Positions 1 through 13,320 of a stretch of DNA of 64,000 nt are shown piece after piece; the stretch's first letter is position 1, and every line of letters starts with the position of its first letter. The notes below the pieces were generated by a model. It saw only the letters and a program-made list of their open reading frames with translations. It ran no database searches and was not told where the DNA came from. The translations under genes and the position numbers were made by a program. Source of the DNA: Solen grandis (taxonomy: Eukaryota; Mollusca; Bivalvia; Adapedonta; Solenidae); NCBI GenBank assembly GCA_021229015.1, contig CM037792.1, positions 4,717,876-4,781,875 on the forward strand, in the 5' to 3' direction.

Positions 1-60
1 AAAATAAAATCAAAAGTAAAGGGAGGTAAAAAAAACACATAAATGATTATTCAGAACTTC

Positions 61-880
61 CTGACAAGCAGACGTATTGACATCACAAGTTTGGAATGGT
101 CAACTGATGGAGTGTGGAAGCACGAATTGAAATTCCGAGATTGGTAATGTCCACAGGTGGAGAGTGGTAGCACATATTAACACCCTGATATTAGTATTGT
201 TGAGATTGGTAATGTCCACAGGTGGAGAGTGGTAGCACATATTAACACTGATATTAGTATTGTTGAGATTGGTAAAGTCCACAGGTGGAGAGTGGTAGCA
301 CATATTAACACCCTGATATTAGTATTGTTGAGATTGGTAATGTCCACAGGTGGAGAGTGGTAGCACATATTAACACCCTGATATTAGTATTGTTGAGATT
401 GGTAATGTCCACAGGTGGAGAGTGGTAGCACATATTAACACTGATATTAGTATTGTTGAGATTGTTATGTCCACAGGTGGAGAGTGGTAGCACATATTAA
501 CACTGATATTAGTATTGTTGAGAATGGTAATGTTAACTGATGGAGAGTTGTAGGACGTATTGACATCCCGAGAATGGTATGTCAACCGATGGTGTGCACG
601 TATGATATCCCGAGATTTGTACTTTCAACCGATGGAAGATTGTAGTACGTTTTTTTGGCATTCTGAGATTGGTGATGTCAATCAGTGGTGTGTGGTAGCA
701 CATATTGACATCCCGAGATTTTGTTAACGACGATGTGGACGTTTTTTACTTGGAAATTGCCGCAATGATCCCAGTTGAAAGCGGCAATGCACGGTTAGAG
801 AGTGGTTGCACGTAATGGCATCCTTTGATTGGTATTTTCAACCGGTGGAGGGTGATAGCACGTACGGACATCTCGCCAGC
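61..880. repeat. 61-65-bp tandem repeat array (minisatellite)
   Basis: Units begin with GATTGGTAATGTCCACAGG and recur at about 141, 206, 269, 334, 399, 462 and 523, giving periods of 61-65 bp. Central units are almost identical and differ mainly by a CC insertion or deletion in TTAACACCCTGAT. Units before 140 and after 530 are much more diverged and shorter, which fits a locally homogenised array with old edges. The open frames read through it on the minus strand are products of the repeat. Confidence 0.93.
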
Positions 881-3800
881 TTATTATCACCCTCCATGGG
901 ATTTGTTATTTATTTTCCTATACTGAAAAACACAGTCAAGTAAATCAAAATGCGAGCAACATGTCTTTCGGTAAACAAATGTTAGCACCAGAATGACGTT
1001 ATGCGCACATTTTAATAAGCGCTCAATGTTTAAGGTAGTTTCACATATATCTTGAATTCACATAGTGGAAAACCAGAACTCTTCATTATCTTTTCACGCG
1101 CTGACTTCGATTTGGAACATAAGAAATGTTCAATTGGCGTGAAAATGTGTATAAATTATCATGGGAAGGTCACGCGGGGCATAATTAAACGAAACAACAC
1201 ATGGAATCAACTTCAGAACCTTGTTATGTCTCATCAGAATTGCTTGAATACTGTAAATATGTTCTTTTAACTATTTAATTATCTGCACTCTTATTTGTCA
1301 TAGTTGCTCTAGCTTCTTCTTTACCAAATCACTTGCATTATCTTAAATTTCTGATTTCATGCCCACGATGTACTGTTCGCAGTATAAGAAATCAAAATAA
1401 TTATTTTATTTCCAAAATTGAATAGCTCAATTCCATGCCTGTAACCGGCCATTCTAAAAGAGCTAAAAGATAAGAGACACATGCACATAAGTTTTCTATA
1501 GACAATCCTATTGATTCATAAAATTACAAAATAACCTTTTCACAAAATAATCACTTACCATACTTGTGAAGAATATGTTTTATTTCGAGACATCTTTGTA
1601 ACAGGATAAAATCTCTAGATTTCAAACAGGAAGCGTAAGTCGAGAAATACTTCATCATCACGTTCATATCACTTTCATAATATCACTTTCTCTAGGAAGT
1701 ACTTAAGCGCTCCACTCAAGTTCATGCACACTAGAGACCAATTAATTCATCAAACAAGCTATAATTTTGCTTCACATGTCGGACAATGAAATATGATAAT
1801 TCGCTAACCCATAACTCACGTACAAATTTCATTATTTGGTCTCACAAAAAGGCTTGTTGAATACTATAGAATACAGCTTTGAGTAGAATGCCTGAAAAAG
1901 TGTGGTAAACAGTGCTTTTGTCTTCGTTTTTTTGTCTCTATCTAACGCTATAAGAAAATGAAATACGCCGCTAAACTCAAAGTTGTTTTATATCTTTTTA
2001 GAACTCAAGCCTCTAAACTGTTCAAAAAGAATTAAACATTTCAAAGAATCTGTATCATAACGCTAGTAGATTCCATCATAGTGCACTTTTGTAAAAATAA
2101 AATACATATAAAAATTTAGAAGTCAAAGATTTTAGGCAAAGCACTAGACTCCTAGAGATTCCCATTTTTTCGAATGAGAGATAAAGCATTCCAATCACGT
2201 TTTTTTTTTTTTTTAATTGTCTATTTTTTCAATTAAAACTTTATTCTATTCTATTTCATATTCCATTTCTGTTTTTTTTTATACCGCACTGTTCGTTGCC
2301 CACCGACATGGCATTTCCAGATTAAGACGAAATTAAAATCTTGAACATACGATACCAATAACCTTGCCGATCGAACCATTACACGCAATGTTAGTGCTAC
2401 AAAAAGTTTGCAGTGATTCTCCTTCTTCAGCATCAATATTTTACGCATATATATAACACCTTCTTTCTTTATTTCTCTCTTTCTCATACATGTTTCCACG
2501 TGCCAGTTACCACCCGGCATGTCAGTTAACATATAATAAATGCTTATTATTACATTGACAATAACATTTTGATGGAAAAAGCCCAGTAACGTCTTGCACC
2601 AAAACAGGGACTGTATTTTAATACAGTGTCAAATAGCACGCGCATCAAAACAAATAATAACATAGTGACTAACATGCTGAACAGACCAGAGCGTGCTTTT
2701 TACAACAAATTGGCCGCTATTTGTCCGGTTGTTGTATTGTTTTAAGGAGATTAAGACGACGACAAGTATGCTAACGTTGCTTTGCTCGAACTTTCTTTAA
2801 ATGTATTCATACAAAATCATAAATAAATGCTCTCTCTAAGCTATAATAAGTTAAGCGTACGAACTGCTGAAACAGAATCAGTCATCCCTCTTTCATAGAG
2901 TTTCGACATGAGTCTCATCGTGGTTTTAGTCTATTTTATAGCACCGTTGAATATCCCATCCAAAGATTATTTTCAGAGAAAAAACGGATTTCTTGGAATA
3001 TTAAGAACACTTACTGGAACTCATATTGCTGTAAAAGCTCCCTGAGAGAAACCCCAGCGTTACGTGAGCAGGAAAAAAAGTCTAATCAATTCATTTACAA
3101 GCAGTGTGTAATGCAGATTGATTTGATGTTTACTTGTTACTCGCGTGTTCCCTTCAAACTCTCCACTGTGTCGGCGAGGCAGATGATAGAAATGTTTTAA
3201 AACGTTTTTCTCTTACATCTTACAAAAAACAATGGCCATCTTACTGCCAAAGAAAGGATACTTTTTCGGATAAATATTCAATTAAAACAGAGAATAAAGT
3301 TTTTATAAAATTAATATAAAAATTTGGAACATAAAAACGGAACTATCAGTAGGAGTTCCACGGAATCACTGAACGTGCATACACCTCATCACCTTTGCAC
3401 GAATCTACCTCCGATTTTCACGAAATAGGTCCCGTCTAATTCTACATCTGGTTTAGTGCCTAATTTTAATAACCTAAATTAAATGGATATTTCAACCCCA
3501 TCTCATCATGTTTTTCTACTGAATTATATTGAAATTTATGAGAAACATATTTTTTTAATTTCAGCAAACATTTATTTCGGCTGACACCCAATCATTTCGA
3601 AGAAATTGTACTTTTAATGCAGAAAATCTATTTTATTTTCTGTTTTCAATTTTTTGTAAACCGAAATATAATATATTTTTTTCATTTGATAACCCAAAAT
3701 AAAATACCTGTCATTTGTTGTTCATTGCTTAAAATAAAGACATTATTTGAAGAAATCAAACTAGAATGTGTTTTGGCTTGTTTCTAGATGAATTTCCCGA

Positions 3801-6800
3801 AATTCAGCCCCTTTTCGGTAATTACGGTACATTTTACTCTTACGTGTAACAACTCGGAAGCGGTGCTACAGTAAAGGTTTTTCAGGCTGTGATGAAAGCC
3901 AGCGTTCATTTTTGGCTAAAAAATTCTGCCACATTATCAACGAAATTATCAAAGGATTTAAAAATAAAGGTAAAGTACGTTTTCGTGAACTAATTCGTTA
4001 CAATAAAATGTATTATACTGTGAGTTTTATGTATATTTTTTAGTTTTCTTTTGGATTGTCTATCAACTGTCATGGTTCTGCGCGCGTCATTTTCATCGCA
4101 CATGATATTCTTGTGAAATGTCAAAACTAGGAGGTTGTAATGGTTTATTTGATAGAACTCCGTTTTTTTAAGTATACTTTTTCATCTAAGGAAGAAATTA
4201 ATTTTTTAATGAGACGCCTTCCAAACGATTAAGTCGCTATCATTTTCACACGCATGCAGACGAATGTGTAAAGATTGCAAAAAAAGATATTTTAAACTCT
4301 TTTTTAGGTATCATAACTGAAATAATTGTGATTTTTTACTAGCTTAATAAATACACAATCAAGTCCGTTCATCTGCTTCTTGTGTCAAATTTGTTTTCAA
4401 CATGATTTCTAACTTTTACTCAATGACCCCGTGTATTAAAAGAGGGTTGTTTTTAACAGATTTAAGCGTTTTTAACAGATTATTTGAACAAATTCCAGAG
4501 AACAGTACTGTAGTCAATATCTTAAATGACATCCTTACATGTTTTCAGTCTCAATTCATGATTATTACAGTAATTATCTTATTTACATCTACAGTAAAAT
4601 AATTTTTAATAAAAAAATTTATTGACATTTTTTTTTTATATACCCATGAAAATTACCTTATGAGTATGCTATTTAAATCATGTTTTTTTTTGTTTTTTTT
4701 TTAGAAATATATACAAAAGTATGTTGCAGTATCCTTATTGAGATTCTGAGTTCTAAATTAAGTCAAATTGTTGAATTTTCCTGAAGGCCCTGCTCCCCTT
4801 CCCATTTTGTTTTATTTTTGTTTTGTTTTGTTTTTTCTTCCTTTTTTTCAGGTGCCTTTTTGTGACATAATCTTAACCATGACTTTTCATCATGAAGAAC
4901 AGCCAAATTTGACAATTCATACATATTCATGGTTTCTTGTTCCTAATCTAGAAGTTTTTCCTAGTGAAAAATTAGTTTGCATACATGAACATTTTTTAAA
5001 TCATTATTTGTTTCTGGTCTAAATCTAGATTTGTGAAACAAAACCACGGTGTAATAGTCACACAGCAGTGTTATGTGAAAGTAAGATAAAGATGAAAAAA
5101 AATGCATCACTTTCTATGGAAATTATTCTGCACAAGTCTATAAAAATGAAATTAAAAAAAAAACAAATAACAAAGTTCTTTATATAAGGCATGCATATGT
5201 ATATTATTTACTAAACAATTAACCAAAAGAAAAATAAAAAAAATGTTTCAAAACAAGAATGCTTATGCCAAGTAAGAAAAAAAGAAAGATTTTCATGTAA
5301 ACTGCAAATATCTGCAAAGCACCAAGGGCTCTTGTTGATATCCATTTTTAGTACCTGTATAAGGCACCATTCCCCCCAGCCAATACGTATGCCCCCCCCC
5401 CCCCCAAACACACACATTTTCAAGAATTTCAAATTCACCCTACAAACAAAACTGTAAGAGTCAATAAAAAAAAATGGTCAAGTGGTAGTAGTTTATTCCA
5501 TTGATTTATTTCAGTTTACCAAAAAAGATACTAACAGGACCTATTTTGTACATTTTTACTTATTATTATTGCGATTGCAGCAAAATTGCTTGAATTCTCC
5601 CGCCATTGAAATGACATAAAATTCCCCTTTTGAGTAGAGAATGTCCCAAAACTAGAGAGAGAGTTGGCACAGTTTATTTAACTAAGAAAGTTTTTTTTCT
5701 TTGAAAGAAAAGACCATAATCAAATTAAAGGACTGAATTAATGATTTCTTATATGTGAACTGTATTCTTGCTTGACAGATTAACTACACACACCATGAAA
5801 CAAGCAATTATTTAACAGATTTGTGAAGAAAAAAAAATTCATAAACATAATGTTTTGAAAGAATAAATGAAATATCACATATGTTAATGGTATTTACCTA
5901 TTTAGTGTGAATTTGAATGAACTGTCTGGTTCTATTTATTTCTGTGTAAATATTTGCTTCGAAGATGAGCTGTTTAACTTAATCATACAAGGTCATTATT
6001 ACTCTTTCAGTTGCAGAAAGTAGAAAAGGTGTCTGCTTCATTTCAAAGTTAAGCGTTTGTTGACAATTATATGTGATATTTCGAAACGTAATCTTAGAAT
6101 ATCAAATAAACAACTAAATAATTGTTCATGATTCAATGTGAGAGATAGAGAAGAGAGAAGAGAGACAGTAGAGAAGCCTTATATAACTTATTTACATCAA
6201 GATCAATACTTTAAATTTCCAAATAGAAATAAATTCATACAATTAAATACTCCAAAAAATTATGGCAGTCATCATCTACTTAAATATATATTATTTTTTT
6301 TTTTTTTTTTATAGAAATCTACACAATATACATAAAATTAGATAAACAGATTCTGAGTTTAATACTTCAATATTGTTATTTACTCTATTGAAACAAGTTC
6401 TTACAACTACATGTTCACTGTTGGATAGTATTTGTGTTGTACTTGGGTGTTAGGATAAGCTATTACATATATATAAAATGATTAATTAAGCATCATAAAA
6501 TAGGTTACCAATGAGCAACTAACCACAAACAGGTTTCTTCCTACTATTTTAATCAAGAAGGCAAAGGTTTTTTTTTTTTTCTGATGAAATAGATTTTAAT
6601 GTCAATAACAGGTAATGAGGTGTGTTGTGAAATGAAGATAAATTGCATAAAAAACAGAAAATGGCACTCAAATTCTATGGGGAAATTATATTAACACCAA
6701 CTTAAATTCAAATGATTTCTATAAATATAAATAATTAAATTCTTTATGCATTTGCATTTTTTCTACTTGCTGACCATGGTAAAAACCTTCAATGACTATC

Positions 6801-7851
6801 CACAAACAACACACATCACAACACACACACATTCTTTAAGCATTGTGAAAAACTGAAATTGCATGTTTCTGTTTATTCAAACTGCACAGCCCGGAACCAC
6901 GGGGGGGGGGGGCCGAGGGGCCTTGCCCCAGCTCCCTGTCACATTTTTTCTGCTATAAACCCTGATTACATCATAGAGTTGCTACAGAAATCCCCATCGT
7001 GGCCCGCCCCTACACCTCCCGTTAACCCCCACAAGCCAGACTCCTATTGCTAATTCCCCCTGCTGTTAATTTAGTAATCGAAGGCGTCTCCATGAACTGT
7101 GAAAAGCATGTGTTCCATGGTAATGCGTTCATGATTGAGAAAATTTACATGTCGTCTGCCAGCGATTAACAATAGGTAAGAAGGTACCAACTTTGTTCAG
7201 TTACAACTATAAACTATTCTAGACAAATGCAGTTTAAGATAGCATAAAATAGTTAGCATAAATTCCGCAAAAACAACAACTAAGCGGACATAGAATGTAT
7301 TTAGACGAAACAATTTCACTAGAGCTCAAAGGAATTAATGAAAAAAATAACTACTTTGGCAAATCTACTCAACGATTTTTAATTCACCTTTCATACATGT
7401 AAAAGTTTTAAATCTTCTTTAAAAGCAAGCTACTTAGCTGCGGCAGTTGATGACTTTGAGGTATGAACAAGCAATTCGTCTATGAAAAAGTTAAAAAGGT
7501 AATGATTTTTTTTTTTTTTGTGTAGCCAAAATCTTAGTATTTCTGCAGAGTAGATGATACCTATCGCTAGCCAGCAAAAAAACTTAATCAAAATGGTGAT
7601 CACATGTCCATCACTTAATTTCATCTTTTTTAGATTTTTATAAACTTATAGTACTGATAATCATGAATAAAGTATAATCACAGATACACAATTCATGTGC
7701 GAAATAAAACGGATATTAATGATTTTATATTAGATATCTTTTATTACTGAATATTGTTTGTTTTGTCACTTACTTAACATTTAGGAAAAAAAAAATCGAC
7801 ACGCAGAAGGGACCCAAACCTTCTGCAACCGCTCGACCCTAAAACGTGCGC
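881..7851. other. Gene-free AT-rich stretch
   Basis: I see no supported gene here. The stretch has many A and T runs, a poly-C run near 5392-5405 and a poly-G run near 6901-6912. Around 2215-2270 an A-rich tract and a repeated TTCTA pentamer look like a minus-strand LINE tail, but the adjacent 93-codon frame (2251-2532) has no recognisable domain. Confidence 0.5.
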
Positions 7852-7936
7852 CTGATCTGGGAAGTCTGTGTGATGACTGCTTTCAGATCAGATCGACAAT
7901 TAGTCAAGATTATCAAGTTCGAACCTAATACAGCAT

Positions 7937-8029
7937 ATACCCGGTAACGTCGAAACCCACGCCCTCTTAGACGCGTCGACAAGAGCGAAGCGTCTAACAG
8001 GGCGTGGGTTTCGACGTTGATACCCGGTA
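7937..8029. mobile_element. 73-bp palindromic insertion with 9-10-bp target duplication
   Basis: The arms run ACGTCGAAACCCACGCCCT (from 7947) and its inverse ending near 8018, with a 15-base loop. ATACCCGGTA stands on both sides (7937-7946 and 8020-8029). The related repeat at 63270-63300 has the uninterrupted site, with one copy of a diverged version of this decamer. This is direct evidence of insertion. Confidence 0.88.
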
Positions 8030-9423
8030 TTCCCTTCCAAATATTTGACAAAATATGTTTAAAGTGATTTTTTTCCTCAGACTTAAACAGAACTTTTACA
8101 CTGTTGAGTCTAAGACTGATGATTATTCAAAGCAATCACTAATTGATAGTGTACACAGGTCATTTTTTTTTGTTATGGCAGTTTGCTGTTGAAAATGAAC
8201 GAGAAACTTATATTTTACCCTATCCCCAAATACCGGAGTAAATGCCCTTTCAGTAATATCAGTGTCCCAGTCTGCCCCCCCCCCCCCCCCCTCTCCACCA
8301 CCACTACCGTCATTTCTTTTCTTAATACAACTGTAGTCAAATAATATTGCACAGTAGTTATTCAATATAATGGATTTGCGAAGGTAAAATATAAAATTAT
8401 ATCACTCAAGGCCCAGTCCTCCTTGACATTTTTTGCCTCGGGGATGTACTCCCGATGGAAATTGATGAGCCTCGGGAGGCGTCGGGAACAGGTTCCCCTG
8501 TGTCCCGCGGAAGCTTGGAAAGTCTCGCGAGCCATGTGGAGTCATCGGGAGAACTTCATTGAATTTTTTCCCTATATGTTCTTGAAGTTTTATCGGAGAA
8601 AACAGGCCGGGCATAGCTTCCCGGAAGCTCCTGTGAAGCATTCACAGACCTTCCGCGAAATATTTCTTTCCTCCGAGGAATCCCCGAGGCCTCGGTGATG
8701 TCTCGAAGGTTCGGCGACCTTTCTGTGACACATTCCAGATCTTGTGATATAATCTCAGAATATTCGCAAAAAAATTCGGCAAGCGCACTCTAAAATTTGT
8801 TGCTTTTTTGGTCAACCTCAGATTGAGACAGTCAAAAAGGCCATGGGACATTGCTGGGGGCATCCTCATAAACCCCCAAAAGTCTACCCTTGATTTTGTC
8901 TCTTAATTCCATCACCATTCTCATAATCTCCATAATCATCCCGAGGCACCTAGGATGGTTCGATACAACGATACATCCCCTAATCTACGGGGATATTCCC
9001 CCGATGATGTTTCAAATTCGGTGAAGCTCAGGGGCACCTCCCCCGATCATCGGAAAAATTTCCTGAGCATCGGGTGCCATCCCCGATAATACAAGGCCAT
9101 TGCACCACAGCCGAAACATCAGAGAACGTTTCAACGGACCATTCCCGAAACTTCTTATCGGACTGCTCCGTCTTTTTGGCTCAAACATCTGATGCCATCG
9201 GGAGGAAATTTGTGTATTTCCACATCGCCGATGATTTTTCTCCAGTGGACTAGCATAAGAATCCATGCACAAAGATAAAAAAACAAAACAAAGAAAAAAC
9301 CTTTACTTTTATCCCCAGATACCCTTCAGAATGCATCGTAGTCACACTAAAAACTTTTTTTCCGGGGGGAGCATGCCCCTCGACCCCCCCCCCCCACCAA
9401 CCCCACATCACATTCAGATGTTG

Positions 9424-9445
9424 CCCCCCCCCCCCCCCCCCCCCC
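9424..9445. repeat. 22-base poly-C tract
   Basis: An uninterrupted run of C lies inside repeat R1. The G-rich strand could form quadruplex structure. A run of this length is also prone to sequencing and assembly length error. Confidence 0.9.
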
Positions 9446-9477
9446 AGCTGAAAAATTCTGGATCCGGGCCTGTGCAC

Positions 9478-11582
9478 TGATATTTATTTATGGGAAAAAG
9501 ATATGTCGATCAGTTAAGTGAAATATAAAGAAAGGAGAGCGAGAGAAAGTGCATGCATTTACATCATTTCCAGTATATTTTAACAATTATCTTGATGTAC
9601 AAAAATAATGTAAATTATGAGTGGAAAAGATAGAAAAAAGTCATTTCCATGATATTTTTAAGGAGTAATTCGGAATTTTATCCCATGTAAGTGAAATGCA
9701 GATCACAACCAAAATGCAGCATACAAAATCTCTCTCTCCCTCTCTGGTAAACTTTTATAACGCCCCTCATTGAATACACATCCTGCCGATTCGAATTTTG
9801 TAACCGTGTCAATTTCATAATGACAGTGGCTAAAAATAGACAAGAGTGTGTCAAGAATCATGGTGTAGTCATTGTATTTTCTCAATTGTTTATCGTCTAT
9901 TATGACGTCAAATCAGGAAAAAATCTTATATAAACAAACAAAATGGCCGCCGATTGAAAAAATGTTGACGTTGATGGACTTATTGACGTCGTTAAGGTGT
10001 CGTTAAGGTGCAGGATGTGATGCGGTGGAACTCCTTCTGTATAAACACTAACTGAATTCAAAATGGCTTCTCAATTTTTAATCTTTTAAATCTCCCTATG
10101 TTATTGCGATTAATTATTTATGAAATCTAGTAATACGCCCGAAGGTGTAATTAACAACGATATAGATAGATATAAAACAGAACTCAGGTCACAAAAGCCA
10201 TTGTCAGGTAAAGAATTCTTATATGTTTATTAACCTTATTTGATCTAACTAAGCATCTTCCTTTAGAATTACTTACGCTAGAAGCGGCTATATTTCCGCT
10301 ATAGGTCCAACCCCATGGGTCCTGATATTTAAAGAACCAGCTTTGTTGTAATAATTATTGGAGATACGAGATGATTGTGTTGAATGGTATCTGAGAAGAA
10401 GGGCTCTATATACTTTATTACAAGTCTCGTCAACCTGGATTTTTTTTCTATTTCTTCATATACTTTGTATATAAGATAATTTATATGCTAAATTTCTCGT
10501 GTATGTATTGGTAAAGGTTCATGGGGTGAAGAACTATTTTTTTTTTTAGAAAATGATTAGTTTGAAGAAATGTATGTATTAGGACACAAACCCCTCTCCC
10601 TGTGAGCCTCATTTTCCCAATCAGTCACTTTATTTCAACAATTGACTTTACACGAAAATAGGCATATCTAAGTTTCAAAGGTTTATCGAATTCATATCTA
10701 CGTGGTTTCTGCTTGTAAAAATTTCCTGTAAACAGAAATAGCTTATTATTTTCTGTGGTTTGGCGAAACATCAGATGTGGTTGAATGCTTTAATATGACT
10801 ATATGAGCCAAAATGAATTAAAGTTTTGTCATTGCTTTTAAGTGTTTTCAAATAAATGTTTGGTTGTCATGCCAACCGGAGTCAATGCGTATTCTATTTA
10901 GGTATGTTTGTGACGCATGACTTAGACGGATTAACCATTCACAGGTAAACTCAGTTTTTCATAAAGCAAATAGCTGACAAACAAAACACTTACACGTGAT
11001 AACACAACATCATCAAAATGTTCATCAAAACAAACAACATGTATGTTTTATATAGAATAGCATCATCATATAAATAGAGAATAATATACTACTGTGTTTT
11101 GATATAAAGTTTATCAGAAGAGTTAAGGAATTATAAATAACGAGGCTCTGCTATTGCTATTTCTATTTATATCGCAATCGTGTACGAATACAATGTTTTA
11201 TTTACCTTTAACTAGTAAAATGACCTTACACAGTGAAATTAACATAATATTTATACAATTAGCGAACTCTACACACAGATCTATGTTGAAAATGTTCTAA
11301 AAATAACTGACTGATAAAGGCTCAGTTTATCAGGCAAGTGGTATTAGTCTTTGTTGCTGTAGATGTAAGATAAATAACGTTTCTAAAGCAATTAAACACA
11401 CAGGAAGTTTTCTCTGTAAATTGATTTACAAATTAACCATACTCTAAACGGTTAGTTAACTCAGTGAACAGTGAGTGTACGGTCGATATTCAAACAAAAT
11501 TAATGTACAATGTATACTTACATTAGTTTCTGGGAAGTTTATGAATTTTTACCATAGAAAGAAGCTAACCTATGTTACAGAT
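9478..11582. other. Gene-free stretch with an orphan promoter-like cluster
   Basis: No coding sequence is supported. A CRE palindrome TGACGTCA (9903-9910) is followed by TATATAAA (9927-9934) and a short ATGGCCGCC stretch ending in TGA. The rest is AT-rich DNA without structure I can name. Confidence 0.4.
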
Positions 11583-12005
11583 CAGAACAGAACAGACATG
11601 TTATTGGTATAACTTGAATATACATGTATACAATTCATCGTTACATATAACAAAATATTACATATTGAGTGCGCAAAGAAGAAGCAATGCGAGAGTGTAA
11701 AAAGTATATCACATATCTAATAGATTACAATTATGAATATTTCAGAATCATTACAAAATTTGCATAAATTAAGTATTCAGTTTTTTAAAATTTTTAGAAT
11801 TTAGAAGTTGAACAAAGTTGCCATACTCGGTCTAATAGAGAAATGTCGTTTAATATATATTCCTTAGTCTCAAATAATGAACATATAATAAGAAAATGAA
11901 GTTCATCCTCTACATCTTTCTTATTACATGCAGTACATTTTATTTAATTTCTTTCAATATCCAAATGTCTTCCATATTCAAATTTTAACACATACGATGA
12001 TAAAT
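11583..12005 (-). pseudogene. LINE ORF2 3' end, truncated relic
   Basis: On the minus strand the sequence encodes the C-terminal zinc knuckle seen in the larger LINEs of this window: a basic block with GRH, then CTACN, an acidic stretch and DELHFLIICS, ending near 11815. A noncoding stretch follows and stops at a TCTGT pentamer tail near 11583. The upstream reverse transcriptase is missing, so this is a 5'-truncated copy. It belongs to the same clade as LINE A (48223-50160), which has the same tail. Confidence 0.75.
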
Positions 12006-12818
12006 AAACTAAATTGAACAATATATATAATCCAATATATATATATATATATATTTTTTTTTTTTTGAATATAAATTTTATTTTGATTTTAGTACTTTAA
12101 ATAAAACAAGTGATTATCTATTGAAGATGTCTATTGAAGGTGTTTTTTTTTCATTTACATTATTATGAAGCTATCAATAGGCATTTGGTTAAAAACGGGT
12201 ATAAATGCATTAATGTTTACTGATTACGAGAACAACCAAACGCCATTAAAGCCTGCATCTTGTAGCATATTCCTAGCGTGTTAACACCAGTTTATACAGT
12301 CGCTCGTGCTGATATAAGATACATTTATTTTCTTTTACAGAATGCAATATTGACCAAAGGACTGAGAGTCCTGATGTTGCGTTCAGCATAAACTGGAACA
12401 GTAATGGAGAAAGCATGGCTTGTAATTTGGAACCGTTTTATTCAACTTCCTCATGAAATGGATCTTGTAGCTGTGAGGGTCGAACAAGATAATTTTATTT
12501 GCCATATTCGCATTAGATTAACCAAGGATACATATTACATCACATTACGGATACATGTCGTTTAACTTCATTGTATACCATATGATACAGAAAGTCGCCC
12601 ACTACTCCCCATTTTCAGAAGTTTGTACCAGAGGTCATTTCTATAAATGGAATTAAAACATTGGAGTAGATCCACATAACAATATATTTTTTCGATTTCG
12701 TAATTATTTATCAATAAATTATTTCATTAAACAATATCGAATCAACTGCGAAATTATTTTCTTTTAAACCTTTAAGTTATTGATAATCAGTAAAAATATC
12801 CGCATCTTAGCCTACCGT

Positions 12819-13018
12819 TTAACCCTTTCCCTCATATAGACTCATTTTGACGCACTCAATAGGTACCACATAAAGCCTGATCTGCAGAAAACCACAGTTA
12901 AACCTTACCAAATTTAATTACAAAATCCCTATTTCCAGACCACTGAGGAGCAGCGAACAGCATAAAACCAGATCAGCCTAGGTCTTTTCATGGTGTCCTC
13001 TATGAGGGAAAGGGTTAA
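12819..13018 (+). mobile_element. TTAA MITE, copy 1 (internal palindrome deleted)
   Basis: The ends are inverted (TTAACCCTTTCCCTCATA and TATGAGGGAAAGGGTTAA) and flanked by TTAA. The body has the same GGTACCACATAAAGCCTGAT block as the copies at 21543, 30362 and 42963. This copy lacks one arm of the central palindrome. TTAA targets are typical of piggyBac-type elements, so a non-autonomous relative is likely. Confidence 0.9.
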
Positions 13019-13320
13019 GGCGTTCGTTTATAACTACTGTAAATAATTTTGCAAAACAGCTTGTTATCATCAACCCTCGATAATAATTTGGATCCGAACA
13101 GTCACCGTTCTTGTAAATGAAACAGGTTTGATAGGAGCTTGAAAAGTACGGTTTATTCAATTCAATAAAATTTCTAAGGGAGAATCAAAAATCTTTATCC
13201 CATCTTTGAAATATTTATATATAATTTTATCATAAGAACTTTATTCGTCCACACAAGTTTAACAGCTTTTCGAAATTCTTCTTTTGTAAAAGCAAATATA
13301 ATTCATCGAGAGTTAACAAG
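13019..13320 (-). pseudogene. LINE reverse transcriptase fragment
   Basis: Minus-strand translation gives FTKEEFRKAVKL near 13290, then a frame-broken stretch, then IYKNGDCSDPNYYRG and a KLFTVVINERL block (13020-13115). These match the N-terminal reverse transcriptase blocks of the 16082-19591 gene (HKKGNINDVNNYRG and GKLFTRVLNNRL). The frame runs straight into the TTAA MITE at 13018. Frameshifts and stops mark it as dead. Confidence 0.75.

Larger units (their letters stand above)
7852..9477 (-). mobile_element. Dispersed repeat R1, copy 1
   Basis: This segment matches, in reverse orientation, the sequence at 59731-63377. Shared landmarks include GATCTGGGAAGTCTGTGTG at one end and GGCCCGGATCCAGAATTTTT at the other, with conserved blocks between. 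Copy 1 keeps about 220 bp (around 8880-9115) that copy 2 lacks, and has its own 73-bp palindrome insertion at 7946-8018. It contains long C tracts (8275-8291 and 9424-9445). No coding domain is visible; the open frames here are low-complexity. The transposon class is not clear from the ends. Confidence 0.8.

Noticed and set aside
100..585. Minus-strand ORFs with repeated CYHSPPVD peptides
   Set aside because: They are translations of the 61-65-bp tandem array; starts are not consistent and units vary in frame.
61..880. CRISPR-like array
   Set aside because: Units are contiguous without unique spacers.
8402..8870. ORFs on both strands in R1
   Set aside because: Low-complexity frames in a noncoding dispersed repeat; no conserved domain and not kept open in copy 2.
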